Positions 10,022-19,787 are shown, counted from the first letter of the stretch. The stretch: 64,000 nucleotides of DNA from Pseudoxanthomonas sp. CF385 (GCF_900104255.1 NZ_FNKZ01000001.1:1022001-1086000); one strand, 5' to 3'. A program made the numbers and translations. The notes: generated by a model not told the origin, from the sequence alone.

Positions 10022-10456
10022 ATGTCCCGCACGCGTTCCAATCCCGCCTTCCGTTCCGTCCGCTCGCAGCAGGGTTTCAGCCTGCTGGAGATCATCATCG
10101 TACTGGTGCTGATCGGCGGCATCCTGGTCCTTGTCGGCAGCCGCGTCATGGGCGGCGCGGACAGCGGCAAGGTGAAGCTGGCGCAGTCGCAGCTGCAGAC
10201 GCTCTCCGGCAAGATCGAAACCTACCAGCTGGATACCGGCAGCTATCCGGCGCAGCTCTCCGACCTGGTCGCGCAGCCCGGCAATGCGACCGGCTGGCTG
10301 GGGCCGTACGCGAAGGAGAGCGAGCTGCAGGACCCGTGGAAGAATCCGATCGAGTACCGCATTCCCGGCGAATCGCAGCGCTTCGACCTGATCAGCTTCG
10401 GCGCCGACGGCAAGGCCGGCGGCGACAGCGTGGACGCCGACATCAAGAACGAGTAA
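10022..10456 (+). CDS. gspG: Type II secretion major pseudopilin GspG
   Basis: 144-residue major pseudopilin. A prepilin-peptidase site QQG/FSLLEIIIV is visible, with Phe+1 and Glu+5, followed by the hydrophobic helix. The C-terminal globular part (YQLDTGSYPAQLSDL, DPWKNPIEYR, SFGADGKAGG) matches the calcium-binding GspG fold. The leader before the cleavage site is long for the family (about 24 residues). It lies 22 bp after gspF. Confidence 0.96.
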   Translation: MSRTRSNPAFRSVRSQQGFSLLEIIIVLVLIGGILVLVGSRVMGGADSGKVKLAQSQLQTLSGKIETYQLDTGSYPAQLSDLVAQPGNATGWLGPYAKESELQDPWKNPIEYRIPGESQRFDLISFGADGKAGGDSVDADIKNE

Positions 10457-10472
10457 GCGTACGCGCCCGCCC

Positions 10473-10982
10473 ATGGCTGCCTGCGTCCCGCCACCGCGTC
10501 CGCCCGCGCGTGTCGTCGCAGGACGTGCGTCGCTCGCGGGTTTCACGCTGCTGGAAACGCTGCTGGTCCTCGCCCTGATCGCGGCGGCGGCCTTGCTGGC
10601 GGCGATGGCGTTCACCGGCGGCCTGGAGGGCATCCGGTTGCGCGCCGAATCCAAGGAGATCGCCGCGCAGCTGCGCTACACCCGCGCGCGCGCGATCGCC
10701 ACCGGCCAGCCGCAGCGTTTCCGCATCGATCCGCGCGGGCACCGTTGGGAAGCCGCGGGCGACCATCGCGGCCGCATCCATCCCGGCCTGTCGGTGAGCT
10801 TCACCGGTGCGCGACAGGCGCAGGCGCGCGCGGGCGAAGGCGCCATCCTGTTCTTCCCGGATGGCGGCGCGACCGGAGGGCGGGTGACGCTGAAGGCGGA
10901 GCGTGCGGCATGGAGCGTGGATGTCGCCTGGCTCACCGGCGAAGTGCGGGTGTCGCGCGAGACGATCGGGGGCGCGCCGTGA
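10473..10982 (+). CDS. gspH: Type II secretion minor pseudopilin GspH
   Basis: 169-residue minor pseudopilin with the prepilin cleavage motif AG/FTLLETLLVL and Glu at +5. The C-terminal part resembles GspH (RAESKEIAAQLRYTRARAIATG). The TGA at 10980-10982 shares one base with the ATG of gspI, indicating translational coupling. It probably sits along the pseudopilus or near its tip. Confidence 0.9.
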   Translation: MAACVPPPRPPARVVAGRASLAGFTLLETLLVLALIAAAALLAAMAFTGGLEGIRLRAESKEIAAQLRYTRARAIATGQPQRFRIDPRGHRWEAAGDHRGRIHPGLSVSFTGARQAQARAGEGAILFFPDGGATGGRVTLKAERAAWSVDVAWLTGEVRVSRETIGGAP

Positions 10983-11410
10983 TGCGCGGCGCGCGCGTCG
11001 GTCAACGCGGCTTCACCCTGCTGGAGGTGCTGGTCGCGTTCGCGCTGCTGGCGCTGGCGCTGACACTGGTGCTCGGTGCGCTCTCCGGTGCGGCGCGACA
11101 GGTACGGCACGCCGCCGACAGCAGCCGGGCCACCCTGCACGCGCAGTCGCTGCTGGCGCAGTTGGGCTCCGGCGAACCGCTGCAGCCGGGCCAGCGCGAC
11201 GGTGAGATCGAGCGCGGGCGCTATCAGTGGCATCTGGACGTGACGCCGTTCGCCGATCCGCTCGCCGCACGCGCGCAACTCGATCCCGGTGCGCCGCAAC
11301 TGCTCGATGTGCGCCTGGTCATGCGCTGGGGTAGCGCGCGCGGGCAATCGCTGGAATGGCACACGTTGCGATTGGCGCCGCGCGACATCAATCAGGCGAC
11401 GCCGCCATGA
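10982..11410 (+). CDS. gspI: Type II secretion minor pseudopilin GspI
   Basis: 142-residue minor pseudopilin. The start is ATG 10982, overlapping the gspH stop by one base. Cleavage motif QRG/FTLLEVLVA. GspI forms the pseudopilus tip complex with GspJ and GspK. A longer open frame upstream exists only because GC-rich DNA is open in gspH; the prepilin motif fixes the start. Confidence 0.92.
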   Translation: MRGARVGQRGFTLLEVLVAFALLALALTLVLGALSGAARQVRHAADSSRATLHAQSLLAQLGSGEPLQPGQRDGEIERGRYQWHLDVTPFADPLAARAQLDPGAPQLLDVRLVMRWGSARGQSLEWHTLRLAPRDINQATPP

Positions 11411-12078
11411 TGCGCCGCCACGCCGCCGGGTTCACGCTGATCGAAGTGCTGGTCGCCCTCGTGCTGATGGCGGCAGGCCTGGCACTGGCCTTCGCGACGC
11501 TGCGCTCGTCGACGGCGGTCGCCACGCGCGGCGAAGAGATGGCGCAGGCGAGCGAACGCGTGCGCGCGGTGCACGGCTACCTGCGCGCGCGGCTCACTTC
11601 GGCACAGCCCATCGTGTTCGCCACCGACCGCAGTACGCTGCGCCAGGCGCGCTTCATCGGCACGCCGCAGCGCATGCGCTTCGTGACCGACCTGCCCGAT
11701 TACCTGGGTCACGGCGGTCCGTACCTGCACGACGTGGTGGCCGATGACGACGGTCGCCTGCTCGTCGGCTTCTCGGTGGCGCAGCCCGATACATCGCTGG
11801 AGGATCTGGACCAACGGGCGGAAACGCAGCGTCCGGAGCGGCTTGCCGACGGCCTGCGCGCGGTCCGTTTCCGCTACCGCGGTCTCGACGAAGAAAACCG
11901 CTTGGGTCCCTGGCAGGACCGCTGGGAAACCTCCGACATGCTGCCGCTGCAGGTGAAGGTGGAAGTCGAGGCCGCGCGCGGCGGACGCTGGCCGGACCTG
12001 GTGGTGACGCTGGCGCGCAGCGAAGGAGGCGCCGGTGGCGGCCTGCTGCCGGGCGGATCGAATCCGGTGTTGCCATGA
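11407..12078 (+). CDS. gspJ: Type II secretion minor pseudopilin GspJ
   Basis: 223-residue minor pseudopilin, starting at ATG 11407 (a second in-frame ATG follows at 11410). It overlaps the end of gspI. Cleavage motif [16 protein letters not shown]. The C-terminal domain carries [20 protein letters not shown], typical of GspJ. It is a tip-complex partner of GspI and GspK. Confidence 0.92.
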   Translation: MMRRHAAGFTLIEVLVALVLMAAGLALAFATLRSSTAVATRGEEMAQASERVRAVHGYLRARLTSAQPIVFATDRSTLRQARFIGTPQRMRFVTDLPDYLGHGGPYLHDVVADDDGRLLVGFSVAQPDTSLEDLDQRAETQRPERLADGLRAVRFRYRGLDEENRLGPWQDRWETSDMLPLQVKVEVEAARGGRWPDLVVTLARSEGGAGGGLLPGGSNPVLP

Positions 12079-12926
12079 CGCACCAACGCGGCGCCGCGCT
12101 GCTGCTGGTCTTGTGGCTGGTGGCCTTGCTCACCGCGCTGGTCGGTGCGTTCGCGCTGACCGCGCGGATGGAGGCCATGCAGGGACAGGTGGGCAGCCGC
12201 GGCGCGGTGGCGCAGGAAACCGCGCGTGCAGGCCTCGAGTACGCCCTCGTGCGCGTGGCCGATCGGAATCCGCAGACGCATTGGCAGCCGAACGGGCGGC
12301 CCTACGCGTGGTCGTTCGATGGGCATGCGGTGGAAGTCCGCATCATCGACGAGACCGGCAAGGTCGATCTCAACCAGGCCGATGCGGGCCTGCTGTCGCG
12401 CCTCATGCAGGCGCTGGGCGAAGCGCCGGATGTCAGCGATGCGCTCGCGGGCGCCATCGTGGACTGGCGCGACGCGGACAACCTCAGCCAGCCGTCCGGT
12501 GGCGCCGAGGACGACGATTACGCTTCGGAAGGTCGCGACTACGGCGCGAAGGACGCGCCGTTCGAGACCGTGGCGGAAGTGGAGCAGGTGCTCGGCATGA
12601 CGCCGGCGCTGTACGCGCGGCTGGCGCCCTTCCTTACGCTGTACTCGGGGCGCGGACAGCCCGATGCCACCTACGCGCAGGGGCCGGTGCTGGTGGCGAT
12701 GGGCATGGATGCCGCCACGTGGCTGGCACAGCGCAACGCCATGGGCGCGACCGGGGACACCCAACTCGTCGGCACCGGCAGCGGCACGTATAGTATCGAG
12801 AGCCGTGCGCGGCTGACCGATGGCCGCGAGGCGTCACTAAGGACGGTGGTGCGCGCAGGCGCCAATCCCGTGCCGGGATCGGCCTACACCTTGTTGCGCT
12901 GGGAGGAGGGAGCGTCACCACAATGA
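12075..12926 (+). CDS. gspK: Type II secretion minor pseudopilin GspK
   Basis: 283-residue tip pseudopilin. The N-terminus [19 protein letters not shown] has a prepilin-like site without Glu+5, which is normal for GspK. The large globular domain contains the family pattern [19 protein letters not shown] and a helix-hairpin-type region. It overlaps gspJ by the 4-bp ATGA junction. Confidence 0.93.
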   Translation: MTHQRGAALLLVLWLVALLTALVGAFALTARMEAMQGQVGSRGAVAQETARAGLEYALVRVADRNPQTHWQPNGRPYAWSFDGHAVEVRIIDETGKVDLNQADAGLLSRLMQALGEAPDVSDALAGAIVDWRDADNLSQPSGGAEDDDYASEGRDYGAKDAPFETVAEVEQVLGMTPALYARLAPFLTLYSGRGQPDATYAQGPVLVAMGMDAATWLAQRNAMGATGDTQLVGTGSGTYSIESRARLTDGREASLRTVVRAGANPVPGSAYTLLRWEEGASPQ

Positions 12927-14065
12927 GCGGCGTACGCGACACCTTGCAGCAGTTCCGGGCACGCCTGGGGCCGGGGCCGAAGAGCTTCCTGGCCTGGTGG
13001 GGCCAGGCGTTGGCCAGCTGCCTGCCCGCGCGCTGGCGCGTGCTGCTGGGGCTGACCCGTGAACGCGTGTTCTTCCAGCGCGAAGGCGACGAGATCGCGA
13101 TGAGCTGGATGGAAGGCGCGACGCGGCGCGAACTCGCCCGCCTGCCGTCCACCGTGAGCCCCGCCGAACTCGATGCCGTGCTGGGCAGCCGCCTCTCCGG
13201 GTTGCCGCGCTGGTGGTTGGTGCCGGGCGGCATGGCCCTGCGGCGTCGCCTGCCGCTGCCGGCCGCCGCCGCGGACCGCCTGCGCGACGTGGTCCGGTTC
13301 GAACTGGACCGGCAGACGCCCTTCACCGCGCAGGACGCGTGCTTCGATGCGCGCGTTGTCGGCGTGCGCGAAGACGGCCAATTGGATGTCGAACTCGCCG
13401 TCGTGCCGAAACCGGCGTTCGACGCCGCACTCGCACAGCTGGGCGCACTCGCGCCCGTCCTCGCCGGTGCCGACGTCGAGGATGCCGCCGGCCTGCCGGC
13501 CGGCGTGAACCTGCTGCCGGAAAACCTCCGGGCGGCGAGCCGGGCACCGAATCGTGGCCTGCACCTGGCCCTGGCCGCCGTGGCGGTCGTCGCCCTGGTG
13601 CTGGGCGCCTGGCTGGTGCTGGACAACCGGCGCGCGGCCGCCGACGCCTTCGCCGAGCAGGTGGAAAGCCGGGCGGACGAGGCACGCCGCGTGGCGGCCG
13701 GTCGACAGCAGCTCGTCGACCTGGTCGCCGGCATCACCACGTTGAACGCCACGAGTGCGCGTCGTCCCACCGCGCTGGAGGTCATGACGGAGGTGACCCA
13801 GCGGCTGCCCGACAACACCTACCTGGAAAAGCTGGCCATCGAAGGCGACCGCCTGACCCTCATCGGATTCAGTCCGGAGGCGTCCGGCCTGGTCGCGCGG
13901 TTGCAGGGCTCGAAACTGTGGCGCAACCCGGCGTTGAGCGGCGCGCTGCAGCCGGACCCGCGCACCCGCATGGACCGTTTCACGCTGACGGCGGAGCTGC
14001 TGGGCAAGCAGGAACCCGCCGCCGCGGCCGCCAAGGGAGGGCCCGATGCCGCCGGCGATGACTGA
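12923..14065 (+). CDS. gspL: Type II secretion protein GspL
   Basis: 380-residue inner-membrane protein. The N-terminal half is the cytoplasmic actin-like domain that normally contacts the ATPase GspE. One membrane helix lies near residues 214-233, and the remainder is periplasmic and pairs with GspM. The length is typical of the Xps branch. It overlaps gspK by ATGA. Its presence implies that a GspE must exist elsewhere in the genome. Confidence 0.88.
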   Translation: MSGVRDTLQQFRARLGPGPKSFLAWWGQALASCLPARWRVLLGLTRERVFFQREGDEIAMSWMEGATRRELARLPSTVSPAELDAVLGSRLSGLPRWWLVPGGMALRRRLPLPAAAADRLRDVVRFELDRQTPFTAQDACFDARVVGVREDGQLDVELAVVPKPAFDAALAQLGALAPVLAGADVEDAAGLPAGVNLLPENLRAASRAPNRGLHLALAAVAVVALVLGAWLVLDNRRAAADAFAEQVESRADEARRVAAGRQQLVDLVAGITTLNATSARRPTALEVMTEVTQRLPDNTYLEKLAIEGDRLTLIGFSPEASGLVARLQGSKLWRNPALSGALQPDPRTRMDRFTLTAELLGKQEPAAAAAKGGPDAAGDD

Positions 14066-14666
14066 CCGCGACCGCGCGCTCGCCCTGGCGCTGCTCATCG
14101 CGGCGCTGCTGCTGGGCTACTTCGTGCTGGTGCACCCCTGGTGGACCGTGCCGATGCAGGAGGTGGGCACCCGCGTCGGCGAATTGCGCTCGCGCGAACT
14201 GCGCATCCGTACCCAGCTGACGCAGGCGCCGCAGGTGCAGCGCGAACTGTCCGCGGCACTGGCGCAGCAGGCGCAGCGTCCCGGCTTCCTGCCGGAGGCG
14301 ACGGTGGAACTCGCCACGGCAGGGCTGGTGCAGCGCCTGGAAGCCATCGTCAAGCAGGCCAGCCCCGGCAACCGCAGCTGCGCCATCGCCAACCAGTCGC
14401 CGTTGGCGATGACGGGACGCGAGGTCTATCCGCGCGTGGTGGTGCAGGTGCGCCTGCGCTGCGGCGCGCCGGAGCTCGCGTCCGTGCTGCACCAGATCGA
14501 ATCGGGCAGTCCGCGGCTGTTCGTCGAGAACCTCAACATCCTGGCGCAACGCTACGCCTTCCAGGCCAGCGAGAGCGGCGCTGGCGGGCTCGACGTGAAC
14601 TTCGATCTCTACGGCTATCTCAAGCCCGCACCCGCCGCACCGCAGGAGGCGCCCGATGCGCCCTGA
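14046..14666 (+). CDS. gspM: Type II secretion protein GspM
   Basis: 206-residue bitopic inner-membrane protein. A short cytoplasmic tail precedes the membrane helix ALALALLIAALLLGYFVLV, followed by a coiled periplasmic region. Two starts are possible: ATG 14046 (20-bp overlap with gspL) or ATG 14058, which gives MTDRDRAL and an 8-bp overlap. The second looks more like homologues. It partners GspL in the inner-membrane platform. Confidence 0.88.
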   Translation: MPPAMTDRDRALALALLIAALLLGYFVLVHPWWTVPMQEVGTRVGELRSRELRIRTQLTQAPQVQRELSAALAQQAQRPGFLPEATVELATAGLVQRLEAIVKQASPGNRSCAIANQSPLAMTGREVYPRVVVQVRLRCGAPELASVLHQIESGSPRLFVENLNILAQRYAFQASESGAGGLDVNFDLYGYLKPAPAAPQEAPDAP

Positions 14667-15486
14667 GGCCTGGACCGCGCGCACGTGGATCCTGGCCACC
14701 GTGGCCGGGTGGGCCGTGCTCGTGCTGGCACTGGCGGTGTTCGGCCTGGGCGGGCGCATCACTCCGCTGCCGGCGGACCCTTCCCTCGTTCAAGCGTTGC
14801 CGAAGCTGCCGCCCGCGCCGCCGGAGCGACTGGGGGACATGCCCCGGTACGCCGAGGTCGGTGAGCGGCCGCTGTTTTCCGAGGACCGGCGGCCGAAGCC
14901 GTTCTTCCTGTCCGGTGAGGAAGCGGCCGCACCGGCGTTCGACCTGGTCCTGAGCAGCGTGCTGATCACGCCGGCACTGGAGCTGGCGATCGTCCAGCCC
15001 GCCCAGGGCGGCGAAGGCCTGCGGGTGAAGGTGGGCGACGCGCCGGAGGGCTTCCCGGGCTGGCGCCTGACCGAACTGTCGCCGCGCCGCGCCGTGTTCG
15101 ACGGGCCCGAAGGGCGTCGCGAGCTGGAGCTCCGGGTGTTCAACGGCGCCGGTGGCCAGCCGCCCACGGCGATCGCGGTGCCGCCGGCCGCGGGTCCTGC
15201 ACCCAATGCGCTCGTCGTCCCGCCCGCTGCCCGCCCGACCGGTGGCAATGCGGGACCGGCGGTGATGCCGACGGTGCCGTCGCCGTCGTCGACCCCGTCG
15301 GCCGTGCCCGCACCGGTGCCGATGCCCACGCCGAATCCGTCGTCCCCACCGCCGACCGCGCCGGCCACGACGACCGAGCAGCAGATGGACGCGATCCGCC
15401 AGCGCATCGAACAGCGCCGCGCGCAGCTGCGCCAGCAGCAGGCCAACCCCAATCCGCCGCCGGCAACGCCCGGCAAGACACAGTAG
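14656..15486 (+). CDS. gspN: Type II secretion protein N (XpsN, GspC-like)
   Basis: 276-residue protein with one N-terminal membrane helix (about residues 11-33). A periplasmic region follows, with the GspC-like homology segment around DMPRYAEVGERPLFSEDRRP, then a proline-rich tail. In Xanthomonas the corresponding XpsN takes the place of GspC and links the inner-membrane platform to the secretin. It overlaps gspM by 11 bp and lies directly before gspD, as in xps clusters. Detailed partner interactions are inferred from that family. Confidence 0.82.
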   Translation: MRPEAWTARTWILATVAGWAVLVLALAVFGLGGRITPLPADPSLVQALPKLPPAPPERLGDMPRYAEVGERPLFSEDRRPKPFFLSGEEAAAPAFDLVLSSVLITPALELAIVQPAQGGEGLRVKVGDAPEGFPGWRLTELSPRRAVFDGPEGRRELELRVFNGAGGQPPTAIAVPPAAGPAPNALVVPPAARPTGGNAGPAVMPTVPSPSSTPSAVPAPVPMPTPNPSSPPPTAPATTTEQQMDAIRQRIEQRRAQLRQQQANPNPPPATPGKTQ

Positions 15487-15495
15487 AGTGCCGGC

Positions 15496-17700
15496 ATGAC
15501 GTCACGCGTGATCTTGTTTTCCCTCTGCCTGGGCCTGTTGGCCGGCTGCGCCAGCGCGCCCGTGCCGGACGTGCGCCGCACCGCGCCCGCCACGGCAGGC
15601 GAGGTCGTTCCCGGCACCGCGCAGACCGCGCCGCTGCAGGAAGCCGAGGCGCCTTCGGCCGGTCCGCAGGCGCAGATCCGCCGCGGCAGCGGGCAGATGA
15701 TCAATCGCAGCGCGGCCGGCGCGCCGCTGCCGTCGCTGGGCGGGGCCAGCAGCGGGTCGGCCACGTTCAACTTCGAAGGCGAGTCCGTGCACGCGGTGGT
15801 GAAGGCCATCCTCGGCGACATGCTGGGACAGAATTACGTGATCGCGCCCGGCGTGCAGGGCACGGTGACGCTGGGCACCCCCAAGCCGGTTTCGCCGGCC
15901 GAGGCGCTGAACCTGCTGGAGATGGTGCTGGGCTGGAACAACGCGCGCCTGGTCTACACCGGCGGCCGCTACAACATCATTCCCGCCGACCAGGCGCTGG
16001 CCGGCAGCGTGGCCCCGCGTACGGGTCCGGCCGCCAACGCGCGCGGCTACGAGGCGCGCGTGGTGCCGCTGCGCTTCATTTCGGCCAGCGAGATGAAGAA
16101 GGTGCTGGAGCCGTACGCGCGCCCCAACGCCATCGTCAACGTCGACAGCACGCGCAACGTCATCACCTTGGCCGGCACGCGCAGCGAACTTGAGAACTAC
16201 CTGCGCACCGTCGAGATCTTCGACGTTGATTGGCTGTCCGGCATGTCGGTGGGCGTGTTCCCGCTGCAGTCCGGTCGCGCGACGCGCGTGGTCGCCGACC
16301 TGGAGAAGGTATTCGGCAACGACAGCAAGACGCCCAGCGCGGGCATGTTCCGCTTCATGCCGCTGGAAGGCGCGAACGCGGTGCTGGTGATCACCCCGCA
16401 GCCCGCCTACCTGGACCAGATCCAGCAATGGCTGGAGCGCATCGACGGTGCGGGCGAGGGCAGCCGCCTGTATTCCTACGAGCTGAAGTACATCAAGGCG
16501 CGCGAACTCGCGCAGCGCCTGGCCGAAGTCTTCGGCGCTTCCGGCGGCAACGCCTCCAGCGACGGCCGTTCGACCGGCGGCAGCGGCAATGTCTCGCTGA
16601 TGCCGGGCACCGACCCGGTGCAGATCAACGACAGTGGCATGAACGCCAACACCAGCTCCGTCGACTTCGGCGGCAGCAGCGGAAGCGGTTCCGGTGGCGG
16701 CCTCGGTGGCGGCTCGCTGTCGCTCAACCAGCGCGACAACGGCAACGGCGCGGTGACGCTGGAAGTCGATGGCGCGCGCGTGGGCGTGGCCGCTGTCGAG
16801 GAGACCAACACCTTGCTCGTGCGTGCGAGCGCCAGCGCGTGGAGCTCGATCCGCGAAGTGGTCGAGAAGCTGGACGTGATGCCGTTGCAGGTCCACATCG
16901 AGGCGCAGATCGCCGAAGTGTCGTTGACCGGCGACTTGAGCTACGGCGTGAACTGGTACCTGGAACGCGCGATGACGGACAACGGGCTCGGCCCGTTCGC
17001 CGAAGCGGCCGCGGGCGGTCCCAGCCGCTGGAGCACGCTGGCCGGCAGCATCGGCGGCGTGAGCGGCGCCGGTGCGGTCTGGACGCTGGTGAAGAACGAC
17101 GCCGCCGCCGTGATCAGCGCGCTGGATGAGGTCTCCGACGTGCGCCTGCTGCAGACGCCGTCGATCTTCGTGCGCAACAACGCCGAAGCCACGCTCAACG
17201 TGGGCAGCCGCATCCCGATCTCCTCGGTGACGGTCAACCCCGGCCTGGGCACCGACAACACCTACAGCCAGGTGCAGTACCTGGACACCGGCGTGATCCT
17301 GAAGGTGCGCCCGCGCGTGACCAAGGACGGCATGGTGTTCCTCGACATCGTGCAGGAAGTGAGCTCGCCGGGCAGCGAGCCTGACGCCAACGGCAACGTG
17401 CGCATCAACACGCGCCGCTTCAAGACCGAGGGCGCGGTGCAGGCCGGCAACACGGTGATGCTGGCGGGCCTGATCAGCGACACCGCGACGCAGGGTTCGT
17501 CCGGCATCCCGGGCCTGAGCCGCCTGCCGATCATCGGCGGCCTGTTCGGCAAGAAGACCACCGGCACCGAGCGCAGCGAAGTCATCGTGCTGCTGACGCC
17601 GACCATCGTCAGCAACCCGCAGGAAGCCAACGACCTGACCGACGAATACGGCAAGCGCTTCCGCGCGCTGGAACCGCTGAACACACCGCGCTCCAAGTGA
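15496..17700 (+). CDS. gspD: Type II secretion secretin GspD (lipoprotein)
   Basis: 734-residue outer-membrane secretin. A lipobox LLAGC with Cys18 marks it as a lipoprotein, as reported for XpsD of Xanthomonas. N0/N1 begin near FNFEGESVHAVVKAILGD, and N2-N3 repeats follow, one with a Gly/Ser-rich insert near residues 345-415. The secretin core occupies about residues 470-710 (VGSRIPISSV, VRPRVTKDGMVFLDI, LAGLISDTATQGSSGIPGL, EVIVLLTPTIV). It starts 9 bp after gspN. Confidence 0.96.
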   Translation: MTSRVILFSLCLGLLAGCASAPVPDVRRTAPATAGEVVPGTAQTAPLQEAEAPSAGPQAQIRRGSGQMINRSAAGAPLPSLGGASSGSATFNFEGESVHAVVKAILGDMLGQNYVIAPGVQGTVTLGTPKPVSPAEALNLLEMVLGWNNARLVYTGGRYNIIPADQALAGSVAPRTGPAANARGYEARVVPLRFISASEMKKVLEPYARPNAIVNVDSTRNVITLAGTRSELENYLRTVEIFDVDWLSGMSVGVFPLQSGRATRVVADLEKVFGNDSKTPSAGMFRFMPLEGANAVLVITPQPAYLDQIQQWLERIDGAGEGSRLYSYELKYIKARELAQRLAEVFGASGGNASSDGRSTGGSGNVSLMPGTDPVQINDSGMNANTSSVDFGGSSGSGSGGGLGGGSLSLNQRDNGNGAVTLEVDGARVGVAAVEETNTLLVRASASAWSSIREVVEKLDVMPLQVHIEAQIAEVSLTGDLSYGVNWYLERAMTDNGLGPFAEAAAGGPSRWSTLAGSIGGVSGAGAVWTLVKNDAAAVISALDEVSDVRLLQTPSIFVRNNAEATLNVGSRIPISSVTVNPGLGTDNTYSQVQYLDTGVILKVRPRVTKDGMVFLDIVQEVSSPGSEPDANGNVRINTRRFKTEGAVQAGNTVMLAGLISDTATQGSSGIPGLSRLPIIGGLFGKKTTGTERSEVIVLLTPTIVSNPQEANDLTDEYGKRFRALEPLNTPRSK

Positions 17701-18545
17701 CGTCGTCGGCCGCATCGTCCCTGCCCATCGTCCTGTTGCCCATCGGCACCGATGACGATGCGCTCGATGCGTGCCTGGGAGCATTGGATGCCGGCACCCC
17801 GGAAGGCGCGCGCCTCTGGCTCGCGGACGATGCCCAGGCCGGTCCGCGCGGTCTGGCCATCATCGAGCGCTGGCTGACGCGCACGCACCTGCAGGCCGAC
17901 TACACGCGTCGCCCGCGCATGCTCGGCGAGGTGCCGCACATGGACCAGATGCTCGCGGCCTGCGGCGATGCGGACGTGGTCGTGCTGTCGCCGGATGCGC
18001 AGCCCTTGCCCGGCTGGCTGCAACAGCTCGCGGCCTGCCTGGCCCGCGATGCGGCCATCGCCACCGCGACGCCCTGGTGCAATGCCGGCGAAACCACGGC
18101 CTGGCCGCGGCTGGGCGAAGTGAGTCCGCCACCGGAAGATGTCGAACGCACCGCGCATGCGTGCGCCGCCATGCCCCCGCTGCATCCCGAACTCCCCGCC
18201 GCGGTCGCCCATGCGGTGGCCTTGCGCGGCAGCGCACGCAAGCGCGTCGGCGGACTGGATGCCGCGAGCTACGGCTCGTGGTACGCGGCGCTGGTGGATC
18301 TCTCGCTGCGCCTGTCCGGCCTCGGCTGGCGCAACGTGCTGTGCGAAACCGCGTTCGTCGCGCGCGGCGGCGAGGGCGGGCCGTCCGATGGCGACATGGA
18401 TGCCTTGAATGCGCGCTGGCCCGCCTTCACGCCTCGGCTGGCGACCTTCCTGATGGCCGATCCGCTGCGCGAGCCGCGCGAGCGTCTGGCTGCCCTGTAT
18501 GCCGATGTCGGATCGCCGGAGCGCCAGCGTGACCTCTTCGGCTGA
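17697..18545 (+). CDS. GT2-like glycosyltransferase family protein after gspD
   Basis: 282 residues. The GTG start overlaps the gspD stop (GTGA), so it is probably co-translated with the secretin. The fold looks like a degenerate GT-A/GT2 enzyme: a hydrophobic first strand (LPIVLLPIGTDDDALDACL), GDADVVVLSPDAQPLPGWL as a DxD-like region, and RGSARKRVGGLD where GT2 enzymes have a GGFD-like motif. I see no signal peptide or membrane span. The substrate is unknown. It may act with the following glycosyltransferase. Confidence 0.7.
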   Translation: MTSSAASSLPIVLLPIGTDDDALDACLGALDAGTPEGARLWLADDAQAGPRGLAIIERWLTRTHLQADYTRRPRMLGEVPHMDQMLAACGDADVVVLSPDAQPLPGWLQQLAACLARDAAIATATPWCNAGETTAWPRLGEVSPPPEDVERTAHACAAMPPLHPELPAAVAHAVALRGSARKRVGGLDAASYGSWYAALVDLSLRLSGLGWRNVLCETAFVARGGEGGPSDGDMDALNARWPAFTPRLATFLMADPLREPRERLAALYADVGSPERQRDLFG

Positions 18546-19386
18546 GCGGGGCGGCATCGCCGTCGTGGTCGTGACCCACGCCAGCGCGAGCACCATCGAC
18601 GACTGCCTGATGCGCCTGCGCGTGGCGCATGGCGTGGATGAGATCCGCGTGGTGGACAACGCCTCGAGCGATGGCACGATGGAGATCGTGCAGCGGCATG
18701 CGCTGCAGGACGCGCGCCTGCGCTTCATCGCCAATCCCGACAATCCCGGCTTCGCCGTGGGCTGCAACCAGGGCGCGCGCGATACGCAGTCGCCGTGGCT
18801 CTCCTTCGTGAACCCCGACCTGATGGTGGAGATCGACACGCTGTCGCGCCTGCGCGCGCACGCTGCCGGCGTCGCGGGCGACGCGTTGCTCGGTGCCGAC
18901 CTGGTCGATGAGGACGGCGTGCGCGATGCGGCGGCGCGCCGGCGCGAACCGGTATTCGCCGCGATGCTGGCGTCGCCCGGCGCGGCCTCCAGGCTCGGCG
19001 TGCCGGTCGACGAGACCAGCATCCTGCAGCCCGTGGATATCGTCTCCGGCGCGCTGATGCTGCTGCCGCGCACGCTGTTCGAACGCCTGGGCGGCTTCGA
19101 CGAGCGCTACCGGTTGCACGCCGAGGACATGGACCTGTGCCGCCGCGCGCGCCAGGCGGGTGCGCTGCTCGCCGTCGCCAACGACATCCGCGTCCTGCAC
19201 ATCCGCGGCGTGTCCAGCCGCTCGCGGCCGGTGTTCGTGGAATGGCACAAGCACCGGGGCCTGTGGCGCTACTTCCGTACGTTCGAGGCGCCGCAGCGCG
19301 GCGTCTTCACCCGGCTGGGCGTGTTCGGCGCGATCTGGCTGCATTTCGGCGCGGTGTTCGCGCGCATCCTGCTGCGGCGCGGCTAG
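18499..19386 (+). CDS. GT2 family glycosyltransferase (rhamnosyltransferase-like)
   Basis: 295 residues from ATG 18499. A GTG at 18529 is also possible and would reduce the overlap with the previous gene to 17 bp. Standard GT2 features are visible: VVVVTHASAS, VDNASSDGTMEI, NPDNPGFAVGCNQGA, VNPDLMVE (DxD equivalent), GGFDERY and AEDMDLCRRARQAG (catalytic ED). The C-terminus HKHRGLWRYFR resembles dTDP-rhamnosyltransferases. The acceptor (surface polysaccharide or protein) cannot be told from sequence. Confidence 0.85.
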   Translation: MPMSDRRSASVTSSAERGGIAVVVVTHASASTIDDCLMRLRVAHGVDEIRVVDNASSDGTMEIVQRHALQDARLRFIANPDNPGFAVGCNQGARDTQSPWLSFVNPDLMVEIDTLSRLRAHAAGVAGDALLGADLVDEDGVRDAAARRREPVFAAMLASPGAASRLGVPVDETSILQPVDIVSGALMLLPRTLFERLGGFDERYRLHAEDMDLCRRARQAGALLAVANDIRVLHIRGVSSRSRPVFVEWHKHRGLWRYFRTFEAPQRGVFTRLGVFGAIWLHFGAVFARILLRRG

Positions 19387-19397
19387 CCGGAGACGGG

Positions 19398-19787
19398 TCA
19401 GGCCTCGACGCGATGGCCGGCGCCGCGCAGGGCCGAAAGCGCTTCGTCCAGCTGGTGCGCCTGCACCAGGACGTAGTCGGTGTCGTAGGTCGACAGGGCG
19501 AAGATGCCCACGCCGGCGGCGGCCAGCGGATCCAGCACCGCTTTCAGGATGCCGGTCAGTGCGAAATCGAACGGGCCCTGCAGCTTGAACATGCGCCAGC
19601 CGCGCTGGCAGCGCACGTCATCGGGAACGTGGCGTTCTTCGCAGACGAGCGACAGTTCGTCATCCGTCCAGCCTGCGTGGCGCATGCCGCTCGCCGGCCA
19701 CCAGTGGGGCAGCGCGGCACCGGCAGGCAACTGCGCCACGGCATAGTGCGCCGGCAGCAGCGCAAGCGTCAGCGACGGCGCGGTCAT
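19398..19787 (-). CDS. ACT-domain protein coupled to an ion transporter
   Basis: 129 residues. The C-terminal half reads as an ACT-type regulatory domain (KLQGPFDFALTGILKAVL, then AGVGIFALSTYDTDYVLV), preceded by a second partial ACT-like segment. Such small proteins bind amino acids or similar ligands. The ATG overlaps the stop of the upstream transporter gene (ATGA), so the two are translated together. The ligand is not known. It is convergent with the glycosyltransferase gene at a distance of 11 bp. Confidence 0.8.
   Translation of the reverse strand: MTAPSLTLALLPAHYAVAQLPAGAALPHWWPASGMRHAGWTDDELSLVCEERHVPDDVRCQRGWRMFKLQGPFDFALTGILKAVLDPLAAAGVGIFALSTYDTDYVLVQAHQLDEALSALRGAGHRVEA

Noticed and set aside
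17697..19386. The two glycosyltransferase genes as one frameshifted gene
   Set aside because: Each has its own N-terminal strand and complete GT2 motif set in order, and they overlap rather than continue each other.
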